A stretch of DNA of 64,000 nucleotides from Plenodomus lindquistii. Its lineage: Eukaryota; Ascomycota; Dothideomycetes; Pleosporales; Leptosphaeriaceae. Below the pieces are notes generated by a model. The model saw only the letters and a program-made list of their open reading frames with translations. It was not told the DNA's origin and did not search any database. The stretch covers positions 496,001 to 560,000 of the forward strand of contig JANUWI010000016.1 of the NCBI GenBank assembly GCA_025504975.1, written 5' to 3'. The position numbers and the translations under genes are program-made. This document shows, piece after piece, positions 1 through 12,743 of this stretch. Each line of letters begins with the position of its first letter. Position 1 is the stretch's first letter.

Positions 1-3000
1 ACACTCTCATCATCCGGTTCAACGTCTCCATTGAGCCTCGTTTCTTCTTCTCCCGCCTCCTCGACATCACGCATCTCTTCATCCTCAATCTCATCACCCT
101 CGACTTCTCCATCACCCTCCTCCTCCTCTTCCTCTTCCTCCGCATCGCTAACCTCCACAACCTCCTTGCTCTTCGCCGGCTTAGCAGCAGCTTTAACAGG
201 CGCCGCCTTCTTCCCCACACTCTTCTTCGCCTTCGCATCATCAAGATGATTGATAACTTCCTTCCACGTATTGGTCAATTTCGCCTTGTTCCGCTCAAGT
301 CTCTTGCGCACTGCTTCGCCTGCTGATCCAAAAGCACCGACTAGCACCGCGTGTACCATGCGACCGCCAAACGCGCAGAGACTGTTTTCAGTGAGGAGGG
401 CGCGGACTTGCTTATCGCTTACGCCGTCCTCGGTCGGTTCGTCGTCTTCGCTTTCTGGCTCTTCGTCGTCGGGGTCAATGGGGTCGTCGTTGATGTCTGG
501 TTCTTCGAGGCGCTTGTGTATGAGTTTTGCGAGGGCGTTTTCTTGTGCATTGAGGATTGCAAGGAGTGTCTTCACGGTGTTGCTGTCAATGTCGCGGCAA
601 AGGGCTTCCCAGTCGTCTGAGCCGTCCTTTGTGGTGGTGGTAGTGGTGCGTCGACCTTGGGTTTTCTTGGGTGTGCGGATGGCTTTGCTCTTGTTGTTGT
701 TGTTGTTGTTTTTTACGCGGAGGATGTGGAACATGCTGTAGATGTCTAGGAGTAGGTCGGCGGCTTCGAGACGGACTTCGTCAATGCCTTTGCGGGTTTC
801 CATAATGGACATTAGGCTGGTTATGCAGGTGTCGCGGCGTTCGACGAGGACGGTCAGTTCGTCGTCGGACATGGATGTGCCTTCTTCGATGTGCGTGGCG
901 CGTTCCCGCGATTTCCAGAGGAAGTATATTAGCATTAGGGACATGGCGTGGCGTACTAGAATGTCTTCTGCTTGATCGGTCTCGGCATCAAGATCCTCGA
1001 CTGGGTTGCCGCGGTCCAAGATTTGCAGGACAGCTTCGATGGGTGGGGACTCCAAGGTCGCTTTCTTACCCTTGCCTTTTGTCTTCGCTGGTGTTGTGAT
1101 GTGGTCGAGCACTGCTGCGTCCGACGTTTTGGCCAACTGTGCCATTTTCAGTACAACGTTCGATACGCCTACAAGAATGTTTTGGTCGAGGCTGCCTCGC
1201 GTCGCGAAGTCCCGGTCGCGGCGAAGGACATCGAATGTGTTGATTAGATCATCCCAGAGAGCCTGAATCTTGAGACTGACAGTCTCTTTAAGCTCGTCAT
1301 TGTCTTGTGCATATCTGATTGATTCAATGGCCTCGATCAGCACTCGCTCATTGTGATGGGTGAGGAACTGTTTGTTGATATCGTCCAGCAGTGCTGTTAG
1401 CGCTGCATTTTGTCGCAATTCTTGGAAAACTTCGAGATTGAGCTCGCGCTCCAGACGAAGGCACAACGCAGCCGCTTCAGGAAGCGCGCCGAACTTCTTC
1501 AGTAATTGGGGTATGAGTAACGAAAGCCGTCGAGCCATATCTGATTGATCCTCCTTGTCAGCATCGCGGTGTGCCTTGGTCTTTTTTCTGTCTTTCTGTG
1601 CCTCTGCCAGTCGATGAAGGCGCAGATGGACTGAGGCATTGAGCACGTCAAGCAGGACGGTCTCGTGCTTCTCCTCAATTTGGCAGTTTTGACGGAGCAT
1701 AGCCTCCGCATCATCGCTCGACCCGTTCTGTGCAGCCTGCGAATGATCGTACAGTAGGTAGCCTGCGAGGACTTCCCATGATCTTGTCTCTGGTATGGCG
1801 TCATAGAGGGCTTGTGCAGCAAGAGAGCGCCGCGATTCGACGCCTGCGGTGATGAGACCCAGCTCTGCACCACTTGCGGAGATGCGCTGAATCTGAGAAG
1901 GCAACTCAGCTTCGTCTTCATCGTAAGAGAGAAGCTGATCTACGAGGCACTTGAGCTTCAGCCACTCTAGTCGCGGATTGTGGTATTCTTCATCGTCTTC
2001 GTCTGGCGGTGCTAAGGCTTCGTTGAGAGCTTCCTCACCACCCATGTCTTCGATGAGCGCGTCATATGCAGCATTCACATTCTCCGCGAAGAAGCCGACA
2101 ACAGACTTGCGAACCTTGGCGTCTGAGTCGAAGATGAGCTTGCCGACCGAGTCGATGTCGTCAGGCTCCAGGAAGCCAGCTTCTCGTAGAATATCTAGGA
2201 GCTCAACTGCCGCGGCGCGGACGTTGTTCTCGGCATCTTGAGTAGCAATCTCCACAATGCGCGGTCTGAATCGTTCCGTGAATGTCTTCAGGCCGGCTAA
2301 TCTATTTTCGTCTTTGAATAGTCGAGCAAGTTGATGCAGCACTTCAATGCGCGTAGGCGGGTTCGCGTCTGACAGAACCCATCCCAGATACCGGAGCTTC
2401 GTGCCGTCGAAGAACTTATCAGGATATGTGACGATCCAGTCTGCTAGCGCCGTTACACTATCGATTCGAATCCTAGGGTCAACATCTCGGTATCGGTGTA
2501 CGTAGATGACGCTGAACCAGTCATCAAGAGTGCTGTCGACGAACTCGAGTTTTTGGTCATGCTCAGCAACCTCCTTATCAGCGGCAGACACACGAGCCTT
2601 GTTGACACGCGCCTTCTTGGACTCTGCCTCGCTTTGACGTAATCGCCTGGCCTTGTTCTCCTGGATGCCGGCTGCGACCTCAGCCAATGCTGTTGTGATT
2701 GCTAGTGCGGCAACTGTGCTTGTGTGTCGGAAAGGTCGATTGCCTGTCGAAGACATGGCCCCCAGCCATACGTATATGTTCTCAATGAGCTCAGTCTTGT
2801 CGTACATGAGCCCTGATTCGGCTACTGTTCGTACGAGAGCTTTGAAGAAGCCTTGGAGCGCGTTCTTGAAGGCATGGCCGCCACCGTCTTTGGGTTTCGC
2901 GATGAGCGGATAGTCTGTGACTTCATACTGCTGCTTGTTAGCATGAATTCGACTTAGCATGTTGTGCGTCACGCACCTGCTGGAACTCTTCCTGTATCTC

Positions 3001-3656
3001 TGCCACGCGATTCGGCACATTGTCTGGATCAGCTATGTCGTGTTCGTTTATCCGTACGTCACAGCCGGCAGCTTGAAGCACCAGATTGATGATCTCAGCC
3101 AGCGCCTGTGCCTCGTTCTCGTTGAAGCGCGCCACCCAGCGGGCCGTCACATCTTCCAGTCGATCGCCACTGGCAAACACGTCGGCTGGTGCGCGTCAGT
3201 CGCCAGTCATACACGCGACAGCTGGGACAACGTACCATAGAGTCCTTCGGTCTGCTCTGGAAGCATGCTCTTGCGCACGGGTGCCTTGCGCGGCCGCTTG
3301 GTCCCTTTCTTCGCCGCATTGGCGGCGGGGCGCATCGCAAGACTGACGCTCTCGCCATTGGTCTTGGGCTTCTTTGGTGCCGACTTTTTCGCAGCAGGCC
3401 TGCTCTTCTTCTTGCGCTGGCGCTCTCTCAGCTCTTCCTCATCTGGCTCGCCATCGCTGCTCTCCAGCTCCTCTTCGGATGACGGCGCGTCCGCGTCAAG
3501 CCCGCTGTCGTCATCGTCGCCGCGCTTTCGCTTCGCGCTTCCAGTCGGACTTGCTCCAGGCGCGAACTTCTCGGGTTTCTTGGACACGCGTCCGGATTTG
3601 CGTCGCGTGGAGGCGGCGACGTCACCAGCCTGCGAGGCCGAGTCCACGGTGCTCAT
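1..3656 (-). CDS. SCC3: Cohesin subunit Scc3/STAG (partial, C-terminus beyond window)
   Basis: Core subunit of the cohesin ring that holds sister chromatids together; the STAG/Scc3 family binds the kleisin subunit and DNA in the nucleus. Exons: 3656-3236, 2977-3185 and 2933 to the window edge; introns of 50 and 43 bp with GT-AG ends. The first 140 residues are basic and disordered and begin with an RRKSGRV-type stretch. The STAG domain follows (ASGDRLEDVTARWVARF through AEIINLVLQAAGC). Near residue 350 lies the stromalin conservative domain (HRYRDVDPRIR, then KLRYLGWVLSD), which is diagnostic of the family. After the helical repeats the C-terminus turns lysine-rich and then strongly acidic. 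About 1187 residues lie in the window and no stop is reached at base 1. The start ATG at 3656 is the first Met in an open first exon. Family identity is secure; exon 3 was followed as one open frame. Confidence 0.93.
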
Positions 3657-6600
3657 GTTGTGCGCGCGCGTCAGGGGCCTATGTGACGTCGAGTTGAGGA
3701 GCGTTTGTCGGGTGGCGCGTCAATGGCAGTTGATGTGCTGGGGCGGGGACGGCTGCGGGAGACGCGTTGGTAGTTTTGGTGCTAGGATCTCGCACGTGCC
3801 CGACTACGCCATCGACGTGTTCGCGTCTGACATGGCATTGACAGTAGTCAAAATGGCAGACAGTGACTGACTTTCATTTTCCTCGCCATGGATGTGTAGA
3901 GATGAAAACGCTGAACGTTAAGCTCGGGACTGCCCAGTTAGATTTTCATATGCAATCCGCTTGCGTCAACATGCCCCTGTGAATGTGCATATCCACCATA
4001 GACCGGATAGAAAAGCATTCACAATCTGCAAACTTAGAAGCTCGAGAGACAAGGTCGTGTTCTCTTTCGGCAGGGTATCACTGGTCAGTGTTTTGCTTGT
4101 AAGCTGGTCTTTGTGTGTACAGAGGTCGCATACAGACTGTGTCTGTTCATGTAACAACTGGCATCTTCATATAGCCGTTAGTAGCACTTTCCATTGTCAA
4201 CCTACCATAGCTTACCAGAGCGTCATCTATTCTCAAGATCGTTCGTGCACCAGCAAAACACCGTCGGCCAGACTTCGTGGACTTGCTCATGTAAGAAGGC
4301 GAGCGTCCACTTCCAAAAGTACATGTCATTTCACAAACGAGAAGCATCCATTCCCAACGAAGTCATACAGCAAATAATCCCGAGGTCCACTGCTCTGCCT
4401 AGACCAAGGGGATCAACGACGCATGCGAAATCCTCGCATTCTCGCCAGAAGTGTTCCATCGGGTATGTTACATTCAGCTTGAATCCTACGTATGATTACA
4501 TCATGGAGAGACGTTATTTCCTACGCTGCCATTTGGAAAATGGGTAATTTCAAGAGTAAGTGACAGACAGATGTCACAGCAATTCTCCTAGTAGGATTTT
4601 CTTCCGCCACGTTCCTACAGGTCAAGTAGATACGTCCGAAAGACTCCGAACCATCGTCTGTTCTTTGACCTTGTACTAGATTATCTACCATGATCTAGAG
4701 CTTACAAATAATGTCGGAGTGGATCATGGAGAAAACCTGCTGGTAAAATTAGTCGTGTAGCCAGTCCATGGAGAAGTCTCAACGCTTATCCGGTGGGTGC
4801 CGTTACACGCTACGAGAGTGAAGCTGAATCATATAGGATTGTACATCGCTCTTGTTCGCTATGTCGCGGAGATGGAAAGGCCAGCGAGGACTAATACCGT
4901 AATCATCTTTACTGGTACAATGCGACTCCCGCCTTGAGTAGAAGATGTTATGTGAGAAGTTGTCGCTACGAAGTCGCCTGTGCATGTTGGCGTATTGTCA
5001 ACCTTATGTTGCCGAAGACATCCTCAGACCAACTTAGCACACTTCTCCGAGAGCGTGATGGGTGTGTTTTGAGGTAATGCGGTGGACATTGAGAGGAGGC
5101 TGCACATCCACCGCGGGTCGTCCGCGCCTCGGTGAATTATTTAGACGCGTGCACGCGCAGAATCCATCGCCGATTGTTCCAAAATGTCAGTGTTCGAACA
5201 AACAAGCTTTGTCGTGCTGTAATCGCTTATTCCAGTACGTTTAGGTGCCGACTTCCTTCGGCCGTATGCGAAAAATTAACATGGGTGACGACTTGCAGCT
5301 TGTATCAGTATGGGATGCTCCAAACCCTGCGGCTAACAATGATGCTGACCGTTATGCTCGTAATGCGAACCGATCGTTGTCCACCTGCTCGGTACTGACG
5401 ATCGTGCTTGTTCTAACAGAGTCTTGGTCGTCAGTCTTGGTACATATACGGTTTTCTGGCGATGATAAGCGAAACTTGGGAGCCGACATTGAGATGCTCA
5501 CAGTACGCTTTGCCGGGTTGACCACGCAAAGTCGAATTTTGAGTATAGTGTAGTGTGCTCACTGAACATGGATCGTTGTCGCTCTGAAGTGGTGTCACCA
5601 AGGCCCATCCGGTCAGTCAACCACTCCATATTCCAGCCCTACAGAAGGCTTCACGTGGGGTAGCGACCAAGCTTCGCCGGAAGACAATCCGAAGGAGGCC
5701 GCTCGCTGCCGTCTTATCCGAAGCTTGATCAGAAGAGTGCGATGAAATTGTGTTGACAGCTACAATTGAGCGCGAGGCGAGTGTCGTCAAGCTCGATAAA
5801 GGCAAGCGGAAGATGCTGGTGCATTATCGAGTCTGGCCGGGAGAAGGTCCGGAATACATTGCTGGTTGTTGTGACAGGCGTAGAGAAACTTGCTCATCTG
5901 GGGGGACCAGGAAATTTGGAAATCAAGTTATTTGATGAAATGGGGTCATGTTGAAGTGCTGTACAGGCTCGGCCACTGTCATGATGCAGTGGTGAGTGGA
6001 GATGAAGCTGTCATGGAGGGTTCCAGGGGAATCCCTATTTACCAATGTATTGTTTAGTTATCGACGAGCGATGAATCTCGATGGTGCAGTGCTGACTCTG
6101 CAGCACAGCTCATCACTGTACCGGTACCGTATGGTGGCCTTGACCTCGGCGGCATCGTGAGAGGACAGCCAGACTGGGCAGGTGGGTGGTGTGTTGAGCC
6201 AGGCCAACGTCGTGCACAGAAAATAGCCCGGGGCCCCGACTTCAGCCGACGCCACAATCAGCATACTGTACATACTCTACAGTACGCTGAGACTTGAGGA
6301 GATGCGAATAATGCGCCCTCGACGACTGTGCAGTGCCATGCTGATGGTTGGTCGCACTCGCAGCAGACCCGCCATGGGGGGGCCATTGGAGCAACTGGTG
6401 AGGGCTGGCGTGGGGTTTCGGGGGCTTGGTGGTCAGGTTTGGGGCTAGCCGAGAGTAGGCAATGCGGGCATGGTTTGAATTTGGAAGGCCCGATCGCGTG
6501 CGTCAGCCGAATAATGGGCGGGTGGCACCTGCTGTGCGCCGCTGGGTCAGCCAGCGACGAGCGTGCCTTCGCCCGCCCAGCGGACAAGCTTTTGGACTTG

Positions 6601-6755
6601 GCTCTTCTCTGCTGTGCCTCGACGCTTAACCACGACCCGACGCCCTCGCATTCCCACGCCCGCAACACCGTCCCCGGCCATGTCACGCGTCTAAACCCCC
6701 AATGGGCCCCCTCTCCAGGACACCCGCTGCTGCTGGATCAGTATAGTCGCCAAGC
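3657..6755. other. Long intergenic region between SCC3 and palH
   Basis: About 3.1 kb between two divergent genes, so it should hold both promoters. I found no open frame with recognisable domains, convincing intron pattern or coding-like third-position bias, and no tRNA-type B box. Short open frames (for example 3961-4377) have unstructured composition. GCCAGG (about 6198) and GCCAAG (about 6749) match the PacC core GCCARG, but such hexamers are common by chance. Confidence 0.5.
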
Positions 6756-9168
6756 ATGTGGGCGCCCGACCCGTGGGACAGCGAGTCGCTGCAGCGTCGC
6801 GACTCCAGCATCCCATATGTGAGTACCACGCCTACGCCCACGCCCACGACCGCGACAGCGCCCCTCGAACGCGACTGACCCCCAGCAACAGCACTGCCCC
6901 TCGTACAAACTGCCTGCCCTGGGCGTCATCGAACTCAGCCCGGGTAACACCATCACCCTCGACTCCAACGCCGTCTTTCGTCCGCGATGCCTCACCAACC
7001 ACGTCCCGGAGGGCTCCACCGACGACGGCACCGGAGGCCTCACGAGCATCGCCGACATTCGCGACCCCTTCCACGCCTCCATTACCCCCCAGGCCTATGC
7101 GACAGGCGCTGCCACGGTCATTGCCTGGATGCTCGTCATCATGCTCATCATCACCCCGCGCACCTTCTTTGTGGGCAACTCGTCGGGACGATCAGGACTC
7201 ATGGGACGACGCGGAATAATCAGCGGTGCCACCGGCAGCGGTTCCATCATCGGAGTGGGAAGTCGCCCGTGGCTGCAGAAGGCTGCGGCCCTGACGGTCG
7301 CCGTATCGCTGACACTCGCCACCGCCGACACCTTCAAAATCGCCTCACGCCAATACGAAGACGGCTTCATCGACGCCAAGGAACTGCGCGACCAGGTCGT
7401 TGCAGGCATGGAAATCAAGGTCTCGCGTGTCATCTCAGACATCTTCCTGTGGCTTGCCCAGGTACAGACCCTGATCCGCCTGTTTCCCCGCCATAAAGAG
7501 AAGGTCCTCATTAAGTGGGTCGGATTCGCGTTGATCCTCCTCGACATCGTCTTCAGTTGTCTTAATAACTTTGGCCCCTATGAGAGCGCCCGCCGCCCAG
7601 TACACTTTGACACAGCCATCCCAGCTCTCAGCTATCTTTTCCAATTATCATTGAGTATGCTCTATGCTGCTTGGGTCATGTACTACGCCATCACCAAACG
7701 ACGATACGCCTTCTACCACGCTATGATGTGGAACATGAGCGTCGTCGCCCTCCTATCCACTATCGCCATCCTTACACCCGTCATTTTCTTTATTACCGAT
7801 ATCGCCAACTACACCATCGCGGGATGGGGAGACTACTTTCGCTGGGTCGGCGCCGCTGCTGCCAGTGTAATCGTGTGGGAATGGGTCGAACGAATTGAAG
7901 CACTAGAAAGAGAAGAGAGAAAAGACGGTATTCTTGGAAGAGAGATTTATGACGGAGACGATATGCTCGACACTACCCCATCGTCCTCAGATTCGCGTTG
8001 GCCTTCCAAGCAACGAAGTCAACCGTCCGAAAAGGAAAAGAAGAATGGTGGTGAAGGAAAAGGCGGGTTTGGGGCATTCGCCAGCATCCAAGCCATTCGT
8101 TTCAACGATCTAGCACATACGTGGGGCCGTAAAATGACCGAATCACCGCGCGCTGCGGCGCGCCAGAAGAGGAGTATACATATCCCCGCACCAGCACCAG
8201 TCCTCCGTCGCTCAGACGCTGCGACACATAGGGATCGGAGTTCCCACACTTACCAGCGCGTGCAAACCCCCCCTCCAGTTCCTGTCATCTCATCCCCAGT
8301 AAGCCGGACAGACACAACGAGCGCCGACTCTACTGTATACACAGTACGATACCATCCAATCAGCGAAACACCGCCTCAACATCAGCATGCTCCAATTGGA
8401 CAACGATTAGCCACCGTAGGAGAACAACCCTCAGCTCCAACTGAACCTCAAGGACTCCCGCGTCAGCCAGCTAATGCCGAAGACCTTGAACAAGGCCATA
8501 CGGAGCCATCAGAACCCGTTACTAGCAGAAGCAAATGGCAATGGCAGGCAGTTGGGAACGCATTCCGACGAAAGGGGCGTACACCGCCCCAGGAACTTCA
8601 GCGTGGCAGGGTCATTGAGCCTCTAGGAGTCGAAGATGTCGTTGTCCACATTCCGCCACGGAATTATAACGGGCTTGCGTTGTCAGATCGACTGGGAACA
8701 TTTGCTGCACAGTCAGGAGAACGCTTTCGGTCCAAAAGGAAAGCTGGTCCACACCTCGAAACCGGCTTGCCAGTGACGATCATACCGGCTCAGCCACGAG
8801 GTCAGACTTGGTCGCCAGATATCTTGCGCCAACAACAAGCTGAACAAGACGACTCGCCGATGGTTGTCGAGGGCGAATCGACTCCATTTTCTTCCAATAC
8901 GGGAGAGGATACCACTTCTAGCGAAGTCGTCCATCCATCATCGTCCCCTACCCAGAACCGAATTCGCTTTACTCCCGAGTCCTCGCGTGCGCGTCAAAGA
9001 GACAATGGCTCGCCACAGCATCCTTCTGTCTGCGACGTACTTGGTGCAGAGGTACCACGCTCACCAGCAGCTGGCAGCCCGCTTCCGCCTGTGCACGAGT
9101 CGACGGCCACAATGGACTTCAGTCTACCACAACATCAGCCACCTTCCACTCTCCAGAGCCAGCATTGA
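6756..9168 (+). CDS. palH: pH-response sensor PalH/RIM21
   Basis: Seven-transmembrane plasma-membrane sensor that triggers the Pal/Rim ambient-pH pathway and ends in activation of the PacC/Rim101 transcription factor. Exons 6756-6818 and 6886-9168 with a 67-bp GTGAGT...CCCCAG intron give 781 residues, close to the usual length. The short first exon encodes a 21-residue leader; exon 2 opens with the family's extracellular Cys-containing segment. Hydrophobic segments lie near residues 94-114, 150-171, 203-221, 231-250, 265-289, 301-324 and 340-359. Conserved family stretches include SDIFLWLAQVQTLIRLFPRH and the following KVLIKWVGFALILLDIVFSC. From about 360 to the end is a long hydrophilic Ser/Pro/Gln-rich cytoplasmic tail, where PalF/arrestin binding is expected from the family. 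The start is the ATG whose frame joins exon 2 through the intron. Confidence 0.95.
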
Positions 9169-9778
9169 TTTGGCTCTTTGTTTCTTTTTGTTTATACTCC
9201 GAGTTCTGATAGCACGTATATACCCCATATTGGCGCACAGGTGGCATTGGAGATGATTTCGTGGTCTATTATACCACATTGCATGAGATGGCGCTTGGCT
9301 GGAATTGGAAAAGGATGGGAAGGTATTTTGACGAAGTATTGGACTCCCATGGATACCCGCCGGCTACCACGTCTGGCTTGTTTGTTTACGAAGGAACCAC
9401 GCAGCAGCGTTGTCAGAAGTAGGCAGGGCATTGAGATGTTTCCCAAACCATGGAAAAGCTACATAGCCAGAAACATGGAACAATAAACATATCAGAATAG
9501 TCTGACTCAGGTACTCGCGTCGTGTCGACTGCAGCCAGCATCCCAGCCACGGTGCCACGACATCGATAAGCATGCTAGCGGGAGCTTGGGCCCGGCGCTT
9601 CTCGGTGGAGGAGCTCCCGGTTCGTTGCACCCGCCGCATGTCCAAGCTTCATGTTATCATCACGCCCAGCGCCTTTCATCTGAAGTGACACTGCCGCCGC
9701 TGCTCTCTGTTGACAGCGTGCAGGTTTGGACATTATAATTCATACCATTGCGCATAGACTTTGGAGCGCCCCAGACCA
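9169..9778. other. Intergenic, palH to MVP1
   Basis: 610 bp holding the palH 3' region and the MVP1 promoter. Nothing gene-like was recognised. Confidence 0.5.
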
Positions 9779-12160
9779 ATGTCTCTCTTCGGCGAAGACG
9801 ACGTGCCCGCGCGCGCGAAGCAGTCGTCGTCGCTCTTCGATGACGATTTGAAGCCTGCGGGCAAGACGGGCAACAGCTTGTTCGCAGACGACGCCGACGC
9901 TGGGGGCGACTCGCCATGGGCCTTCCCCACGCCCAAGAAGGCTGGCCGCGCTGCGCTGGTCAAGTCGCTACTTCCTGCCTCGGACGTGCCCGACTCGTAC
10001 ATTGACGCGTTTGACGCACTGCTGGACGCCGGCAACCGCGAGGGCACCGGCGTCAGTGTCGGGAGCGTGAAGACGTTGGTGACGTCGAGCGGGGTGTCGA
10101 GCGGCGACCAGTCGAGGATCCTGGAGATCGTCTTCACGTCCAGGCAGGAAAGCGCGAGTCTGGGACGGAACGAGTTCAACGTCGTGTTTGCCCTCATTGG
10201 GCTGGCGCAGGAGGGCGAGGACATCACCCTGGACAGCGTCGACGAGAGGAAACGAAGTGAGCCGCCGGCCCATCCTGTGTCCTGTCACGTTTCTGCACAG
10301 CAGCATTGACGTCACCCCCAGATCTTCCCGTGCCCAACGTAACGTTGCCCAAGCCCTCGAAGCCCGAGACACAGGCGCCTGAAGCTTCGCCCATGGCCCA
10401 GCCCGGCGCTCCGCCCTCGCAGCAGCCCGCACCCGCTCGGTCGCGTGCACCCATGCGCAAACAGTCGTTCGGCGACCCAGAGGCGGATCCTTGGGGCAGC
10501 CCAGACCTGCACAGAGGCCACAGCCATGCGAGCTATACGAGCGTCCCGCCGCAGTCCAACGGCGCCAGCGCGCCAGCTCCTGCGCGCACAACGAGCCAGT
10601 TCACAACGCAGTCGGCGACCAACTCGACGCCGGAGCCAGCCCAGCCCAGCTCGCTGAGCAGTGAAGGCGGATGGGGAGGCTACAACGGCGGAGGCAGCGC
10701 GCCCTTTGCAGCACCGGGTCTCGCTGACGGTGGCTTTGGAACACCAGGAGCAGCAGAGGGCGACTCCCAACCCAACCCCGAGCTGGGCAGATCAATCGGC
10801 CGGATCAATCCCAGTGGCAGTGGTTCAGAAGAAGTCATCTCCATCACTGCTCTGACTGAGAAGGAGGGCATGTTCATGTTCCAGCACCGCAACTACGAGG
10901 TCGCCAGCTCACGGCGCACCACCAAGGTTGTCCGCCGATACAGTGATTTCGTCTGGTTATTAGACTGTCTGCACAAACGCTATCCGTTTCGACAATTACC
11001 CCTGCTTCCTCCCAAACGCGTCGCCAGTAAGTGAAAACCCCCCAGGAATCCTTGATATCTGTTGAGAGTTCTTAGTCAATGGTACACCAATAGCTGCGGA
11101 CGCCAGTTTTCTGGAAAAGAGGAGAAAGGGTCTTCAGAGATTCACGAATGCCCTGGTGCGCCATCCTGTGTTGAACCAGGAACAGCTCGTTGTCATGTTT
11201 CTGACAGTCCCAACTGTGAGTCTCCCCTCGCGCCCTCCATGTCACACCTTCCTAATACTCACGTAGGAACTCGCTGTATGGCGCAAGCAAGCCAACCTCT
11301 CCGTCCAGGAAGAGTTTACCGGCAAAACCCTGCCCCCAGATCTCGAGGACTCGCTACCCAAGACTTTACCTGATCTCTTCGACACTGTCCGGTCTGGCAT
11401 ACGCCGTAGCGCAGAGACGTACATCACACTCTGCAACATGATGGAGCGCCTCACCCGACGCAACGAAGGCATGGCCGCAGAGTACCTCCGCTTCTCAACC
11501 GCGCTCTCCGGCCTCACCGAAGCATCACAGGACACCTACGCCGTTGATACAAACGACGTGCCACTGCTGAACGAAGGTCTCAACGCTACGGCGCGCCACC
11601 TCGACCAATCGAAACAGCTTCTTGAAGACGAGGCCAGAGGCTGGGAAGAAGGCGTACTAGAGGACCTGAAGAGACAGCGTGATACGTTGGTCAGTGTACG
11701 CGACATGTTTGACCGAAGAGATAAATACGCAAAAGACAACATTCCATATCTCGAAAAGAGAATTGCAAGCAACGAGACAAAATTGCAAAATATCAGGAAC
11801 AAGCCCGCAGAACAGGTCAAGGCGGGAGAAAAGGAGAAGGTGGAGGAGGCAATCTTCAAGGTCAGTTCACACTTTACCACATTGCATTGTGGTTTTTTCC
11901 CCCTCTTGAACGTTTTTGAAGATTTTGGGCTAATGATATGGGGCATACAGGACAAGGAATCTATAGTCGCTCAACATGCCCGCAGTGTCTTCATTGTAGA
12001 GTGTATACGCGACGAGTTGCTCTTCTTCCAGAAGAGTCAGTACCATGTTACACGTCTGCATCAGGATTGGGCGCAGGAACGTGTCAAGTATGCAGAGTTG
12101 CAGGCGGATAATTGGCGTGCGCTGGGTGAGGAGGTGGAGAGTATGCCGAGTGCGGAGTAA
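9779..12160 (+). CDS. MVP1: Sorting nexin MVP1 (SNX8-like)
   Basis: PX-BAR sorting nexin that binds phosphatidylinositol 3-phosphate on endosomes and acts in endosome sorting. Exons 9779-10256, 10322-11026, 11076-11215, 11267-11860 and 11951-12160 give 708 residues. The N-terminus is disordered; exon 2 carries a Pro/Ala/Gln/Ser-rich linker. The PX domain runs from about residue 331 (EEVISITALTEKEGMF, then RRYSDFVWLLDCLHKRYPFR and LPLLPPKRVA) to about 440, with its end in exon 3. The rest is the helical BAR region (IRRSAETYITLCNMM, later ESIVAQHARSVFIVECIRDE). All introns are GT-AG; intron 2 is accepted at TTCTTAG. The fourth intron (11861-11950) is 90 bp and has no in-frame stop, so retention would add 30 residues. 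Splicing it restores the family continuity IFK-DKESIVAQ, so I call it an intron. The ATG at 9779 is the first in frame. Confidence 0.93.
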
Positions 12161-12743
12161 GAGTAATGATTCGAGGGGTGTTTTTTTTGAGCATACGTTG
12201 GGTCTTGTGTTGGCGCAGTCTGTACAGTTTCTTTGGACTCATGATGGGGGGTTGTATGAGGATATGCATGTGTGGAGACCAGATTAGTATATAGCCTGCT
12301 GGAGTCTCGAGGGCATTAAGATGATCGGATGTGTCGTTTCCAGGAGCATCGTGTCTTCTGAAGAAAGTGATTGTATCACTCGCTCAGTTTGCCTTTTGCC
12401 TCGTATCTAGATGTGACCTCTGTCTTGTCGGCTATTCGTAATGGTCACTGTGCAGACATGAGCGTCTAGATGTAGATGAACTCGTGTTTGATTTTTTACT
12501 TTATCAAAGCCAGCCACCTTTCCCTTCGGACCATGAAAAGTAGTTTGAATCCCCAAAGAAGAAAAGCCATGCAGAATCGTCCTCCATGCTGACACCCATG
12601 CTACACGCTCTTCGCTCTCCTATGTCCGACGTTTCTTTGCCCGTGGGGTAGTAGAGTCGTGATCGTAGTCGTTCAGGTAATCATCGCGTCACACCGTTTG
12701 CGCCCTTGTCTACTCCGGCCCGTTCGTTGCCATGGTTGGGAAT
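12161..12743. other. Intergenic between converging MVP1 and RPS29
   Basis: 583 bp of 3' flanks of two convergent genes, with a run of T just after the MVP1 stop. No gene recognised. Confidence 0.5.

Noticed and set aside
3961..4377. 138-codon open frame in the long gap
   Set aside because: No recognisable motif, no codon bias, no intron support; looks like chance.
6258..6822. Overlapping open frames on both strands upstream of palH
   Set aside because: Cys/Trp/His-rich composition without domain pattern; the plus frame overlaps the palH first exon, which has a clear spliced model.
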